A stretch of DNA of 15,710 bases from the NCBI GenBank assembly GCA_039805865.1, contig JBDLTI010000039.1, forward strand, positions 1 to 15,710, read 5' to 3'. Shown in pieces: positions 5,465-12,613 of this stretch (its first letter is position 1; the number at the start of each line of letters is the position of its first letter). The notes under the pieces were generated by a model that was not told the DNA's origin, did no database searches, and worked only from the letters and a program-made list of their open reading frames with translations. The position numbers were made by a program, and so were the translations under genes. This DNA is from Fluviibacter sp039805865 (lineage in GTDB: Bacteria > Pseudomonadota > Gammaproteobacteria > Burkholderiales > Rhodocyclaceae).

Positions 5465-7729
5465 TTAGAACTTGATGTTAAGTGCGGTGTAATAGCTGAT
5501 ACCCATACCAGGGACCGCCTGGCCCCAAGCTGGTCCGCCCATAGCGGGTTTTAGCGTCATGGTTTTACCTTGCCCCAGGTATGCACCGCCCAATGGCTGG
5601 TAATACAAGGTATTGAAGACATTATTAATACCAGCATCAACACGATACTTCTGCCAGGAGTAACTTGCCTTCAAATTTGTCAGGAAATAACCCGGGGTCG
5701 GAATCTCGTTGCGCTCCACCGACAGAAAGTTGTTCTTGTTGGCTACGGCAATCAGCTGAATCTGGTTATCCCATCCGCCATACTGGTGTGAAAAATTCAC
5801 CTTACCGTTGACCGGCATGACGTTGTACAAGCCATAACCGGTCACCAAGTTCTTGCCATAAGTCCAATTGAACAAGCCCTGTGCACTAAAACGACCAAAA
5901 TCTGTCTTCGCGATCGGCATCTGCCCATCCAGATCAACACCTGCCAAGTTGGCATTTTGGTTTACATACCGCATAACGTTAAACGTATTTGCCGCAAGCG
6001 TTGTGCTCGGGTAACCGGTTGAAGAGTTACCGGTCCATTGAACAGCATCAATGTAGTTCTCGACATACGAGTAAAAAGGAGAGGCTTTAGCTACGTAATC
6101 ACGATCTGCCGTATGAAGATCATAAGCAGCAGAAGCTGTGTATGCCGTTTCTGCTTTCAGGTTCGGGTTACCAAAGTAGCCATTACCGTCTCCCACAAAA
6201 TTATTCATACCAGCAGTCATGCCCATTGTTGACCATGAATACAACTCATAAAGATTTGGTGCTCGAACTTGTCGAGCCAAGCCTAATTCCATATCCTGTT
6301 GATCACTGTGCCTGTAGCTGCCCGTCAGCGTCACATCAACATCGTTAAAGCTATTGGATTTATTGGCGGCGTTAAAAGTAGCAGAGTCTGCACCATAATT
6401 ACATGCCATCATGCCGCACATGTTATTGCTGCTATATCCCTGCACGTTACCCGTTGATGCGTTTATTAAAGAATAGCGCGCACCAAACAAGGCCTTCCAT
6501 TGTTGGTCAAAACTTTTTTCCCACTCACCAAATACTGAAGAAATTTGTTGCAAGCCCCCGTTAATATTCTTAAACGTATTGGGTGACATTGAGGCTGAAT
6601 TCGCAACTGGTGGCCAATAATCATTTAGGTAATAACGTTGCCATTCAGCGCCTGTTCGCAGCATTGAACCATCGCTTAGATTAATATCCCCCTTCACCTT
6701 GACGCCTGACGTATTGCTATTAGTGTCCATAGGCATACCATTCACAGGAGCCGAAGCGGTGCCATAGTTGTATTGCTTATTCGGCCCAAAGTTCATCTGG
6801 TGATTCAACTGCTCATAGTAAGCTTGTGCTTCAAGCTTCCCCCAGTCGTAACCTCCCCAGTATTGCAAGTTGTAACGCTGTTGCTGGTTACCCGTTAAAT
6901 CCATACGCTGGTTAACATAACCTTCGTACGGGATATCCTGCCAGCTGTATTTCAGCTGCACGGTATGCTTGTCAGCCTTAAGCGCCAAGGCCACTGCCTG
7001 ATTGGTGGCTTCATAAGAGGTCGACCCAACCATGTTTGCCGGCAGCGTCTGATTTCCGCTTGTTGTATTTAGCGTGGTTACTGGCTTATGAAAGTTGCCG
7101 CCGGCCGTATAGTTATTCGCGGAAGATGTAGAACCCGTGTAATTAACACTCAACCAATCGGTTGCTGCGGTCACGCTGAGGTTGCCGCCGATATTGTTAT
7201 TGTTAGTGCCGTAAAAGAAGCCTGCGTTACCGTTGATCAAACTCTGGTCAGCTTCAGCAAAAGTCGGTTGGCCTGTACTCGCGACAATCGCACCACCGAT
7301 GCTGTTAAAACCGATGCTCACGGGCTTGAGGCTTTTAAACACCTGCAGGCTTTTGATGCTGGATGGGTCCACATACGACAACGGGGTGTTCATGTGGTTC
7401 GGACAAGAGGCAATGGCATCCACGCCATCAACCACGACATTGATCCGATCATCAGCCAAACCGCGAATAACGGGAATGCTGGAAACAGCACCACCGACCT
7501 GGAAGGCAACGCCAGAGACGTTGGTCATTAGCGTCGCCGTATCGACATTAGCTGCACGCTGGATGTTGAGTTCTTTACCGGCCACTACGGCATCCGCATC
7601 GTAACGCGTGGCATTCACATCTACATTAACCGGTTCGGCGGTCGACTCCTGTGCCCATAGAGGGGCTGCAGCAAAAGCAATACTCAACGCAAGCGCCAAT
7701 GGCTTGCGCATAAACAGTGGGGACTTCAT
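5465..7729 (-). CDS. oprC: OprC/NosA-type TonB-dependent copper receptor
   Basis: A 754-residue outer-membrane receptor. It has a signal peptide ending LWAQ (about residue 27), a plug domain with VIRGLADDRINVVVDGVD at 87-104, then a 22-strand-type barrel ending in ALNIKF. The copper site of OprC is recognisable as C109-P-N-H-M113 (CxxxM) together with H310-Q-M312 (HxM), so Cu(I)/Cu(II) binding and import is well supported. Further Met/Cys clusters occur at 437-443 (MCGMMAC) and at M502, M504 and M508, likely in external loops. The ATG at 7729 is chosen because GGAG lies six bases upstream; an in-frame TTG at 7741 is less likely. It follows the DUF2946 gene and precedes the HTH gene. The central barrel DNA looks more AT-rich than its surroundings. 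NosA homologues support nitrous oxide reductase copper supply in denitrifiers. Confidence 0.93.
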   Translation of the reverse strand: MKSPLFMRKPLALALSIAFAAAPLWAQESTAEPVNVDVNATRYDADAVVAGKELNIQRAANVDTATLMTNVSGVAFQVGGAVSSIPVIRGLADDRINVVVDGVDAIASCPNHMNTPLSYVDPSSIKSLQVFKSLKPVSIGFNSIGGAIVASTGQPTFAEADQSLINGNAGFFYGTNNNNIGGNLSVTAATDWLSVNYTGSTSSANNYTAGGNFHKPVTTLNTTSGNQTLPANMVGSTSYEATNQAVALALKADKHTVQLKYSWQDIPYEGYVNQRMDLTGNQQQRYNLQYWGGYDWGKLEAQAYYEQLNHQMNFGPNKQYNYGTASAPVNGMPMDTNSNTSGVKVKGDINLSDGSMLRTGAEWQRYYLNDYWPPVANSASMSPNTFKNINGGLQQISSVFGEWEKSFDQQWKALFGARYSLINASTGNVQGYSSNNMCGMMACNYGADSATFNAANKSNSFNDVDVTLTGSYRHSDQQDMELGLARQVRAPNLYELYSWSTMGMTAGMNNFVGDGNGYFGNPNLKAETAYTASAAYDLHTADRDYVAKASPFYSYVENYIDAVQWTGNSSTGYPSTTLAANTFNVMRYVNQNANLAGVDLDGQMPIAKTDFGRFSAQGLFNWTYGKNLVTGYGLYNVMPVNGKVNFSHQYGGWDNQIQLIAVANKNNFLSVERNEIPTPGYFLTNLKASYSWQKYRVDAGINNVFNTLYYQPLGGAYLGQGKTMTLKPAMGGPAWGQAVPGMGISYYTALNIKF

Positions 7730-7819
7730 TACAAACTCCAATTTGAATGCGCGTAGTGCTTGCGGTGATCAACCACGCACGACAACGCTTACTGGCACGA
7801 CGCCAGCGCTCTATTCAGA

Positions 7820-8224
7820 TCAGATTTGTGCAGGGGGCCCGGTAGCTGGTTCAGACCAGGCGCGGGTGAGATAGACTGCCGTAAAGGCCAGTTGTCCGAC
7901 TTCGGCACCCGCACTCTGGTGCACCTTGAAGTCAAAATTCATGGGGGGCGCAATACCTGTCTGACTCATCAGGCAAAGCGGGCAATGCCCACCGGATTTG
8001 GCCTGCGTGTCTGTATCGGCATCCACTTCACCCGCGACCCACACCTGGCTACTGCCCTGCATGGTACACACCGATTCCCAACCGCCCTCACCGGCAGCCG
8101 CTTTGGCCTGGGCGACGGGCATAAAGCCAATCATTGCCTGCCAGCAAACCACCAATGCCAAAAGCCAGCGGCTCATGCGCTGGCGAGACAGTTTCGGCAA
8201 GGAAAGTGAGAAGGTGACATTCAT
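7820..8224 (-). CDS. DUF2946 family protein preceding the copper receptor
   Basis: A 134-residue protein from the ATG at 8224. An N-terminal basic segment is followed by a hydrophobic stretch (about residues 19-36) ending in an AQA-like cleavage site near residue 40. The cysteines are C53 and the H80-C81-P-L-C84 cluster, and the C-terminus has the GPP ending of DUF2946 proteins. The family is uncharacterised but commonly lies beside OprC-type copper receptors, and the His/Cys/Met content suggests periplasmic copper handling (inference). The receptor gene starts 90 bp downstream. The start is uncertain: the Shine-Dalgarno sequence at 8224 is poor, an in-frame TTG lies at 8230, and a second ATG at 8176 begins closer to the hydrophobic segment. 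Confidence 0.8.
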   Translation of the reverse strand: MNVTFSLSLPKLSRQRMSRWLLALVVCWQAMIGFMPVAQAKAAAGEGGWESVCTMQGSSQVWVAGEVDADTDTQAKSGGHCPLCLMSQTGIAPPMNFDFKVHQSAGAEVGQLAFTAVYLTRAWSEPATGPPAQI

Positions 8225-8241
8225 AAACAATACCGTTGGGC

Positions 8242-8271
8242 ATTATCTATGAATAACCCTTTGATTGCCAA
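8242..8271 (-). promoter_or_regulatory. predicted sigma70 promoter of the DUF2946-oprC-HTH operon
   Basis: Read on the minus strand, TTGGCA (8271-8266, five of six bases matching the -35 consensus) and GATAAT (8247-8242, five of six matching the -10) are separated by 18 bases. The predicted transcription start is around 8233-8236, close to the first ATG. The FNR-type palindrome is then centred about 59-62 bases upstream, near the usual class I activator position. Confidence 0.5.
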
Positions 8272-8285
8272 ACAGATTGGTCAAG

Positions 8286-8303
8286 GTTTGATCTAGATCA
8301 AAC
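8286..8303. promoter_or_regulatory. perfect palindrome containing an FNR/ANR operator
   Basis: GTTTGATCTAGATCAAAC is a perfect 18-bp palindrome. Its core TTGATCTAGATCAA (8288-8301) matches the FNR/ANR/DNR consensus TTGAT-N4-ATCAA at every specified base. It lies 62 bp upstream of the DUF2946 start and beyond the stop of the lipoprotein gene, so the only gene it can serve from an upstream position is the copper operon. FNR-family proteins sense oxygen (or NO for DNR-type members), which suggests anaerobic or microaerobic control of copper uptake. Confidence 0.75.
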
Positions 8304-8327
8304 TCTCAGTCAGCTTTGGGCCAAGCC

Positions 8328-8816
8328 TCAGTAGCCCCATCCACCATAACCATAAGGGCCGTAACCCATGCCTGGCCCACCCATGGTATTAAGCTCGATG
8401 GCGCCTGCCACGTTGTTAATCGCCTGGGCTTGCGCCTGTTGCGCCAAGACGTTTTCTCGCTCGTTGGCGACTTTCAGGTCTTTATCCAGACCTGGCGCAT
8501 TGGCCGGGCGGGCAAGATTGACCGTGTAGTCCGCGTCGATCCCATCGCACAAAGCCGTATTTTCGGGTGAGGACGCTTCTGCACCACTCGCCCATTGCGC
8601 CGTAAAGCCCGGTGCCATGTAGCAACCATTCGCACCTAGCGGGAAACCGCGGGCTGAATCTTTGGTGAGCGTTATCACCAGGGGTGCCTGCCCCAACGCC
8701 TGTTTGTTGCTGCTGATCAGCGCCCCTTGCGGCACCGAGTTCACCGTTAAAGAGCCAGCGCAACCAGAGAGCGCCACCATGGCTATCAGGGGGAACGATC
8801 GGCAAAACGGTGTCAT
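8328..8816 (-). CDS. PEGA-like lipoprotein with Gly/Tyr-rich tail, last gene of the fbp operon
   Basis: A 162-residue predicted lipoprotein. The signal peptide ends in the lipobox L16-S-G-C19, with A20 and G21 at +2/+3, so outer-membrane sorting is likely. Residues 23-52 resemble a PEGA repeat (TVNSVPQGALI with a later LGQAPLVITLT), a small surface-layer or envelope-associated fold. C65 and C90 could form a disulfide. Residues 108-130 are helical and Ala/Gln-rich. The last 17 residues are Gly/Tyr/Met-rich and end GYGGWGY. The ATG at 8816 is chosen because the signal peptide begins there; it sits four bases after the fbpC stop, with AAGGA inside the end of fbpC. A link to iron uptake rests only on this coupling. 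Function unknown. Confidence 0.8.
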   Translation of the reverse strand: MTPFCRSFPLIAMVALSGCAGSLTVNSVPQGALISSNKQALGQAPLVITLTKDSARGFPLGANGCYMAPGFTAQWASGAEASSPENTALCDGIDADYTVNLARPANAPGLDKDLKVANERENVLAQQAQAQAINNVAGAIELNTMGGPGMGYGPYGYGGWGY

Positions 8817-8820
8817 GAAC

Positions 8821-9864
8821 TTATCCTTTGGGGAAGGCAACGAGGTGATCAATTTCCAATTGAATGCCAATCATCTCACCCACCGCGTGATTATGGTGAC
8901 TTGGCACCAACGATAAGACGCGATCACCCGATGGCAATTCCAGGGTGTAGAGGAAGGCTGCCCCCCGGAAAACGCGTTCGAGCACTTTGGCGCGAACAGG
9001 GCTGCTGTCATCGTGCTGAATATCATCGGGACGGATCAAGACATCGACATCGGAATCCATCGTCACATCCAGAGGCTGAATACGACAGAGTTCCCCCAAC
9101 TCGAAGCTGACACAGTTTTGCCCACTCACTCTCGCTGGCAAGAAAACGCCATCGCCGACAAAGGTGGCGATATGACGGGTCGCTGGCTCGTGATACAGGG
9201 CATAAGGCGATGCCCATTGTTGCAGCTGACCATCCACCATAACCCCCACCCGATCTGCCATGGCAAAGGCTTCTTGCTGATTGTGCGTGACCAGCAAGCC
9301 GGTGGTACCCGTTTCTTTGAGGATGTTGTGTACGTCGATCGAGAGTCGCTCACGCAGTTCGACATCAAGATTAGAGAATGGCTCATCCATCAGCAGCACC
9401 GTAGGGCCCGGCGCCAACGCACGTGCCAGGGCAACCCGTTGCTGCTGCCCGCCAGATAGCTGATGCGGATAACGTTTACCGGCATCCGACAAACCAACCA
9501 GCTCGAGCATTTCATCGATGCGCCGGCCTTTATCAACACTGCTCCATTCGCGCAGGCCGAAGCCGACGTTATTGGCCACGGTCATGTGCGGGAAAAGCGC
9601 ATAGTCCTGGAAGACCATACCAATCTGGCGGCGCTCTGGCGCGAGTTGCCAATTGGCATCGGCAACCCAGTGACCATTTAGCGCAATACGCCCGCCTTGC
9701 AATGGTTCAAAGCCGGCAATGGCTCTGAGCACGGTGGTTTTGCCGCAGCCGGAACCGCCGAGCAGGCAGCCGATTTCTCCGGGCGCCAAAGCAAACGACA
9801 GTTCGCTGACGACCGATTTACCGCCGTAACCTAAAACCACCGCATCAAGATGTAGCGCGTCCAT
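8821..9864 (-). CDS. fbpC: FbpC-type ferric iron ABC transporter ATPase
   Basis: A 347-residue cytoplasmic ATPase. Visible motifs are Walker A GGSGCGKTT (36-44), Q-loop Q86, signature LSGGQ (136-140), Walker B with D160-E161, and the H-loop H184. A C-terminal TOBE-like regulatory part follows, from about residue 235. Length and motif order fit the FbpC/SfuC/PotA class and it powers Fe(III) import through FbpB. The ATG at 9864 is preferred over an in-frame GTG at 9873, which has no better ribosome-binding site. The permease gene ends 16 bp upstream. It is the only ATPase gene in the window, but its fbp-operon position argues against it serving the zinc-type permease. Confidence 0.95.
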   Translation of the reverse strand: MDALHLDAVVLGYGGKSVVSELSFALAPGEIGCLLGGSGCGKTTVLRAIAGFEPLQGGRIALNGHWVADANWQLAPERRQIGMVFQDYALFPHMTVANNVGFGLREWSSVDKGRRIDEMLELVGLSDAGKRYPHQLSGGQQQRVALARALAPGPTVLLMDEPFSNLDVELRERLSIDVHNILKETGTTGLLVTHNQQEAFAMADRVGVMVDGQLQQWASPYALYHEPATRHIATFVGDGVFLPARVSGQNCVSFELGELCRIQPLDVTMDSDVDVLIRPDDIQHDDSSPVRAKVLERVFRGAAFLYTLELPSGDRVLSLVPSHHNHAVGEMIGIQLEIDHLVAFPKG

Positions 9865-9880
9865 ACGTCTCACTGTACCG

Positions 9881-11506
9881 TTAATGAAAACCCGATTCGG
9901 ATTTTTTGATCAGCAGAATAACAGGCAATAATCCGGCTAGCACAATCGCTAGACTGGGTAATGCAGCACGATCCCACATGCCTTCGGAAGTCATTTCAAA
10001 TACCCGCACGGCCAGCGTATCCCAACCGAAGGGCCGCGTCATCAAAGTGATGGGCATTTCTTTCATGACATCAACAAACACAATCAGTGCTGCTGTGAGC
10101 AAACCACCACGCACCATGGGCAACTGTAAATGCAGCAGTACTTTTTTTGGAGACAAGCCAAGTGAGCGTGCTGCATTACCCTGGTTACGCGTGATGCGTT
10201 GCATGGCGGCATCGATAGGCTGGAAAGCTACTGCCAGAAAACGCGCCGACAGCGCGGCCAACATAACGACTAAAGAGCCTTTGAGGATTTGCTGTACATC
10301 CCAATGAAACCATGCCGCGAGACTAATCAGTTGATTATCAAGCCAGGCCACGGGAATGAAGACGCCCACTGCGAGCACCGTGCCGGGAATGGCATAGCCC
10401 AACGTGGCCAGACGCACGATCAACTGTGTCGTATTGTCTTTATGGTGCTGACGTATTGCGCTGAGCAACAAGCCGAGCACGGTAACCACCAGTGCAGCAA
10501 CGCCCGCGAGCCAGACCGAGTGCAATAGGAATACCGGGTAGCGCGCATCGAAGTCTTCTTTCCAGACATCAACCACCCAGACCACCAGCTGCAGCATGGG
10601 CACCGCAAAGGCAATGGCAAAGATCGCTGCGCAGAATACTGCCGCTGCCCATTTGGCACCGCCCTGTAACGCGATACGTACCGGTGTAAAACTCTTCACG
10701 GCATAGCGACGATTATGGCGGAGGCGTTGATCGATCACTGCCAGCACCAGCACGACCAACACTAATAACGATGCCAACTGACTAGCGGCTGATAAATTAA
10801 AGAGCGAGAACCAGGCTTTGTAAATGGCGGTAGTAAACGTATCGAAACTGAAGATGGATACGCTACCGAAATCGGCCAGCGTTTCCATGAGCGCCAGCGT
10901 TACCCCACCGGCGATCCACGGGCGTGCCATTGGCAGCGCAACTTTCCAGAACGCCTGAAAGCGTGTGTAACCAAGCATCTGCGCCGCTTCAACCGCCCGC
11001 AAGCCCTGGGTAATAAATGCATTGCGCGCCAGGAGATATACGTACGGGTAAAAAGCCAAGGTCAGCACCAGCACCACGCCACCGGTAGACCGGATCGGCG
11101 GAAACCAGGCAGAGCTGCCAAACCACCCCCGCAACACCGTTTGCACCGGGCCAGTAAAATCGAGGAGACCCACTTGCACAAAAGCCAGCACATAAGCCGG
11201 CATGGCCAGAGGCAGCATCAGCCCCCAGGAAAAAAACTTCCGGCCGGGAAAGTTGCAGACTGCAGTGAGCCAGGCCAGCGAGACGCCGAGAAACAGCACA
11301 CCGATACCCACGCCCAGCACGAGCACCAGGGTATTCCAGAGCACGCCCGGTAGCACATAGGCCGCCAGATGTTCCCATGCGTCGACTTGCGGATCAAAGA
11401 ACGATGCCAGCACCACCAGCAGCGGGACAAGCGTGAGGGCTGCAATGGCTAGGGCCCGCAAGGGGCCCCAACCACGCCAGTTCCAGATTGATCCGCGCTG
11501 ATGCAT
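9881..11506 (-). CDS. fbpB: FbpB-type ferric iron ABC transporter permease
   Basis: A 541-residue fused permease with two homologous halves of about six membrane helices each, as in FbpB/SfuB/HitB. Each half carries the cytoplasmic EAA loop that docks the ATPase: EAAQMLGYTRFQAF at about 173-186 and NAARSLGLSPKKV at about 444-456. It forms the inner-membrane channel for iron handed over by the periplasmic binding protein. The ATG lies seven bases after the fbpA stop, so translation is probably coupled. The length is normal for the family and I see no frameshift. Confidence 0.95.
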   Translation of the reverse strand: MHQRGSIWNWRGWGPLRALAIAALTLVPLLVVLASFFDPQVDAWEHLAAYVLPGVLWNTLVLVLGVGIGVLFLGVSLAWLTAVCNFPGRKFFSWGLMLPLAMPAYVLAFVQVGLLDFTGPVQTVLRGWFGSSAWFPPIRSTGGVVLVLTLAFYPYVYLLARNAFITQGLRAVEAAQMLGYTRFQAFWKVALPMARPWIAGGVTLALMETLADFGSVSIFSFDTFTTAIYKAWFSLFNLSAASQLASLLVLVVLVLAVIDQRLRHNRRYAVKSFTPVRIALQGGAKWAAAVFCAAIFAIAFAVPMLQLVVWVVDVWKEDFDARYPVFLLHSVWLAGVAALVVTVLGLLLSAIRQHHKDNTTQLIVRLATLGYAIPGTVLAVGVFIPVAWLDNQLISLAAWFHWDVQQILKGSLVVMLAALSARFLAVAFQPIDAAMQRITRNQGNAARSLGLSPKKVLLHLQLPMVRGGLLTAALIVFVDVMKEMPITLMTRPFGWDTLAVRVFEMTSEGMWDRAALPSLAIVLAGLLPVILLIKKSESGFH

Positions 11507-11513
11507 TAATGGA

Positions 11514-12530
11514 TTATCGGTAACCAGCCCGATCCATCAAGCGTGTTGCATCACCTTGCAGTTCACCCGCTTTGGACACATTGATCAAATCCATTTTGTA
11601 CGGGCCCCAATGGCGGATGATGGAGTCTGGCTTCACCTTCTGATTGACCGGGTACTCAAAGTCCTCATTAGTGTAGATGCCTTGTGCGGTTTCTGAAGAC
11701 AGCCATTCGATTAGACGTTGACCGCCGGCGGCATTAGGCGCAGCACGGGTAACCCCGGCACCGGAAATGTTCACGTGAACACCACGCTCTTTCTGATTAG
11801 CCCAGAACAGACCGACCGGCATGTTGGGATCTTTATCCAGTGCGCGCGCCAGGTAATAGGTGTTCACAATACCCACTTCACACTGGCCAGCTGCCACGGC
11901 TTTGATGACGGCGTTATCGTCGGCAAAAACATCCGTCGCCAGATTGCCGACCCAACCACGCACCACCTCTTCGGTGCGCTTTTCACCAAGGGTGGCGATC
12001 ATAGTGGCGACCAGTGATTGGTTATAAACCTTCTTGGATGTGCGCAGACACAGCTTGCCCTTCCACTCCGGTTCGGCCAATGCCTCATAGGTCGAGAGCT
12101 GAGACGGCTTTACATATTTTTTGTTGTAAATAATCGTACGTGCGCGAATGGATAGCCCATACCAATCGCCTTTGGGATCGCGCAGATTAGCGGGCACATT
12201 GGTATTCAGCACGCCGGACTTAATGGGTTGCAAAAGACCCATTCGGCTGGCGTGCCACAGATTACCGGCATCAACGGTAATGAGCACATCGGCCGGTGAC
12301 TTGGCCCCCTCTGCTTTCAGGCGCTCCAGCAGCGGGCCTTCTTTATCTGTGAGCACCTGGATCTTGGTGCCGGTCTCTTTAGTATAGGCATCAAAGAGCG
12401 GCTTGATCAGTTGTTCATTGCGGGCGGAATACACCGTCACCGTATCGGCCGCCGCGCTACCGGCGAAAAGCGCCAAGGCAGAAACGACTGCAGGCAACAC
12501 TCGTGCGAAAGAAATAATGCGCGTTGTCAT
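11514..12530 (-). CDS. fbpA: FbpA-type periplasmic Fe(III)-binding protein
   Basis: A 338-residue periplasmic binding protein. The signal peptide ends GSAAA, with the mature chain from about D29 (DTVTVYSARNE, the typical FbpA/FutA start). The iron ligands of the family are represented by Y34 near the mature start and the tandem Y225-Y226 in NTYYLAR. C161 and C217 may form a disulfide. It captures ferric iron in the periplasm, whether freed from siderophores or host/organic chelates, and passes it to FbpB. The first gene of the fbpABC-lipoprotein operon, it is preceded by a promoter overlapped by a Fur box, so it is expected to be iron-repressed. Confidence 0.95.
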   Translation of the reverse strand: MTTRIISFARVLPAVVSALALFAGSAAADTVTVYSARNEQLIKPLFDAYTKETGTKIQVLTDKEGPLLERLKAEGAKSPADVLITVDAGNLWHASRMGLLQPIKSGVLNTNVPANLRDPKGDWYGLSIRARTIIYNKKYVKPSQLSTYEALAEPEWKGKLCLRTSKKVYNQSLVATMIATLGEKRTEEVVRGWVGNLATDVFADDNAVIKAVAAGQCEVGIVNTYYLARALDKDPNMPVGLFWANQKERGVHVNISGAGVTRAAPNAAGGQRLIEWLSSETAQGIYTNEDFEYPVNQKVKPDSIIRHWGPYKMDLINVSKAGELQGDATRLMDRAGYR

Positions 12531-12575
12531 ATCAATCTCGTTGAATGAATTGAAACTTATGAAATCACTGGGCCC

Positions 12576-12604
12576 ATTTTACTAGGAATAATTCTCATTA
12601 ACAA
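12576..12604 (-). promoter_or_regulatory. predicted sigma70 promoter of fbpABC
   Basis: On the minus strand, TTGTTA (12604-12599) and TAAAAT (12581-12576, five of six matching the -10) are separated by exactly 17 bases. This places the start of transcription near 12569, about 40 bases before the fbpA ATG. The Fur box covers the spacer. Confidence 0.6.
12584..12602 (-). promoter_or_regulatory. Fur box upstream of fbpA
   Basis: The minus-strand sequence GTTAATGAGAATTATTCCT matches the 19-bp Fur consensus GATAATGATAATCATTATC at 13 positions by hand alignment, with the core AATGAGAAT intact. It lies inside the predicted fbpA promoter, where Fe-loaded Fur would block RNA polymerase. Confidence 0.7.
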
Positions 12605-12613
12605 CCAAGTGTG

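Noticed and set aside
7792..7806. Short inverted repeat CTGGC / GCCAG between DUF2946 and the copper receptor
   Set aside because: Only five pairs with no T-run; too weak to call an attenuator or terminator.
8256..8284. TTGACC (8284-8279 minus strand) as the -35 of a class II FNR promoter for the copper operon
   Set aside because: No acceptable -10 lies 16-19 bases downstream of it, whereas TTGGCA/GATAAT form a better pair.
8821..9864. FbpC as the missing ATPase of the zinc-type permease
   Set aside because: It is tightly packed in the fbpABC operon and has the FbpC/PotA-type C-terminal extension, which metal ABC-3 ATPases usually lack; shared use cannot be excluded but nothing here supports it.
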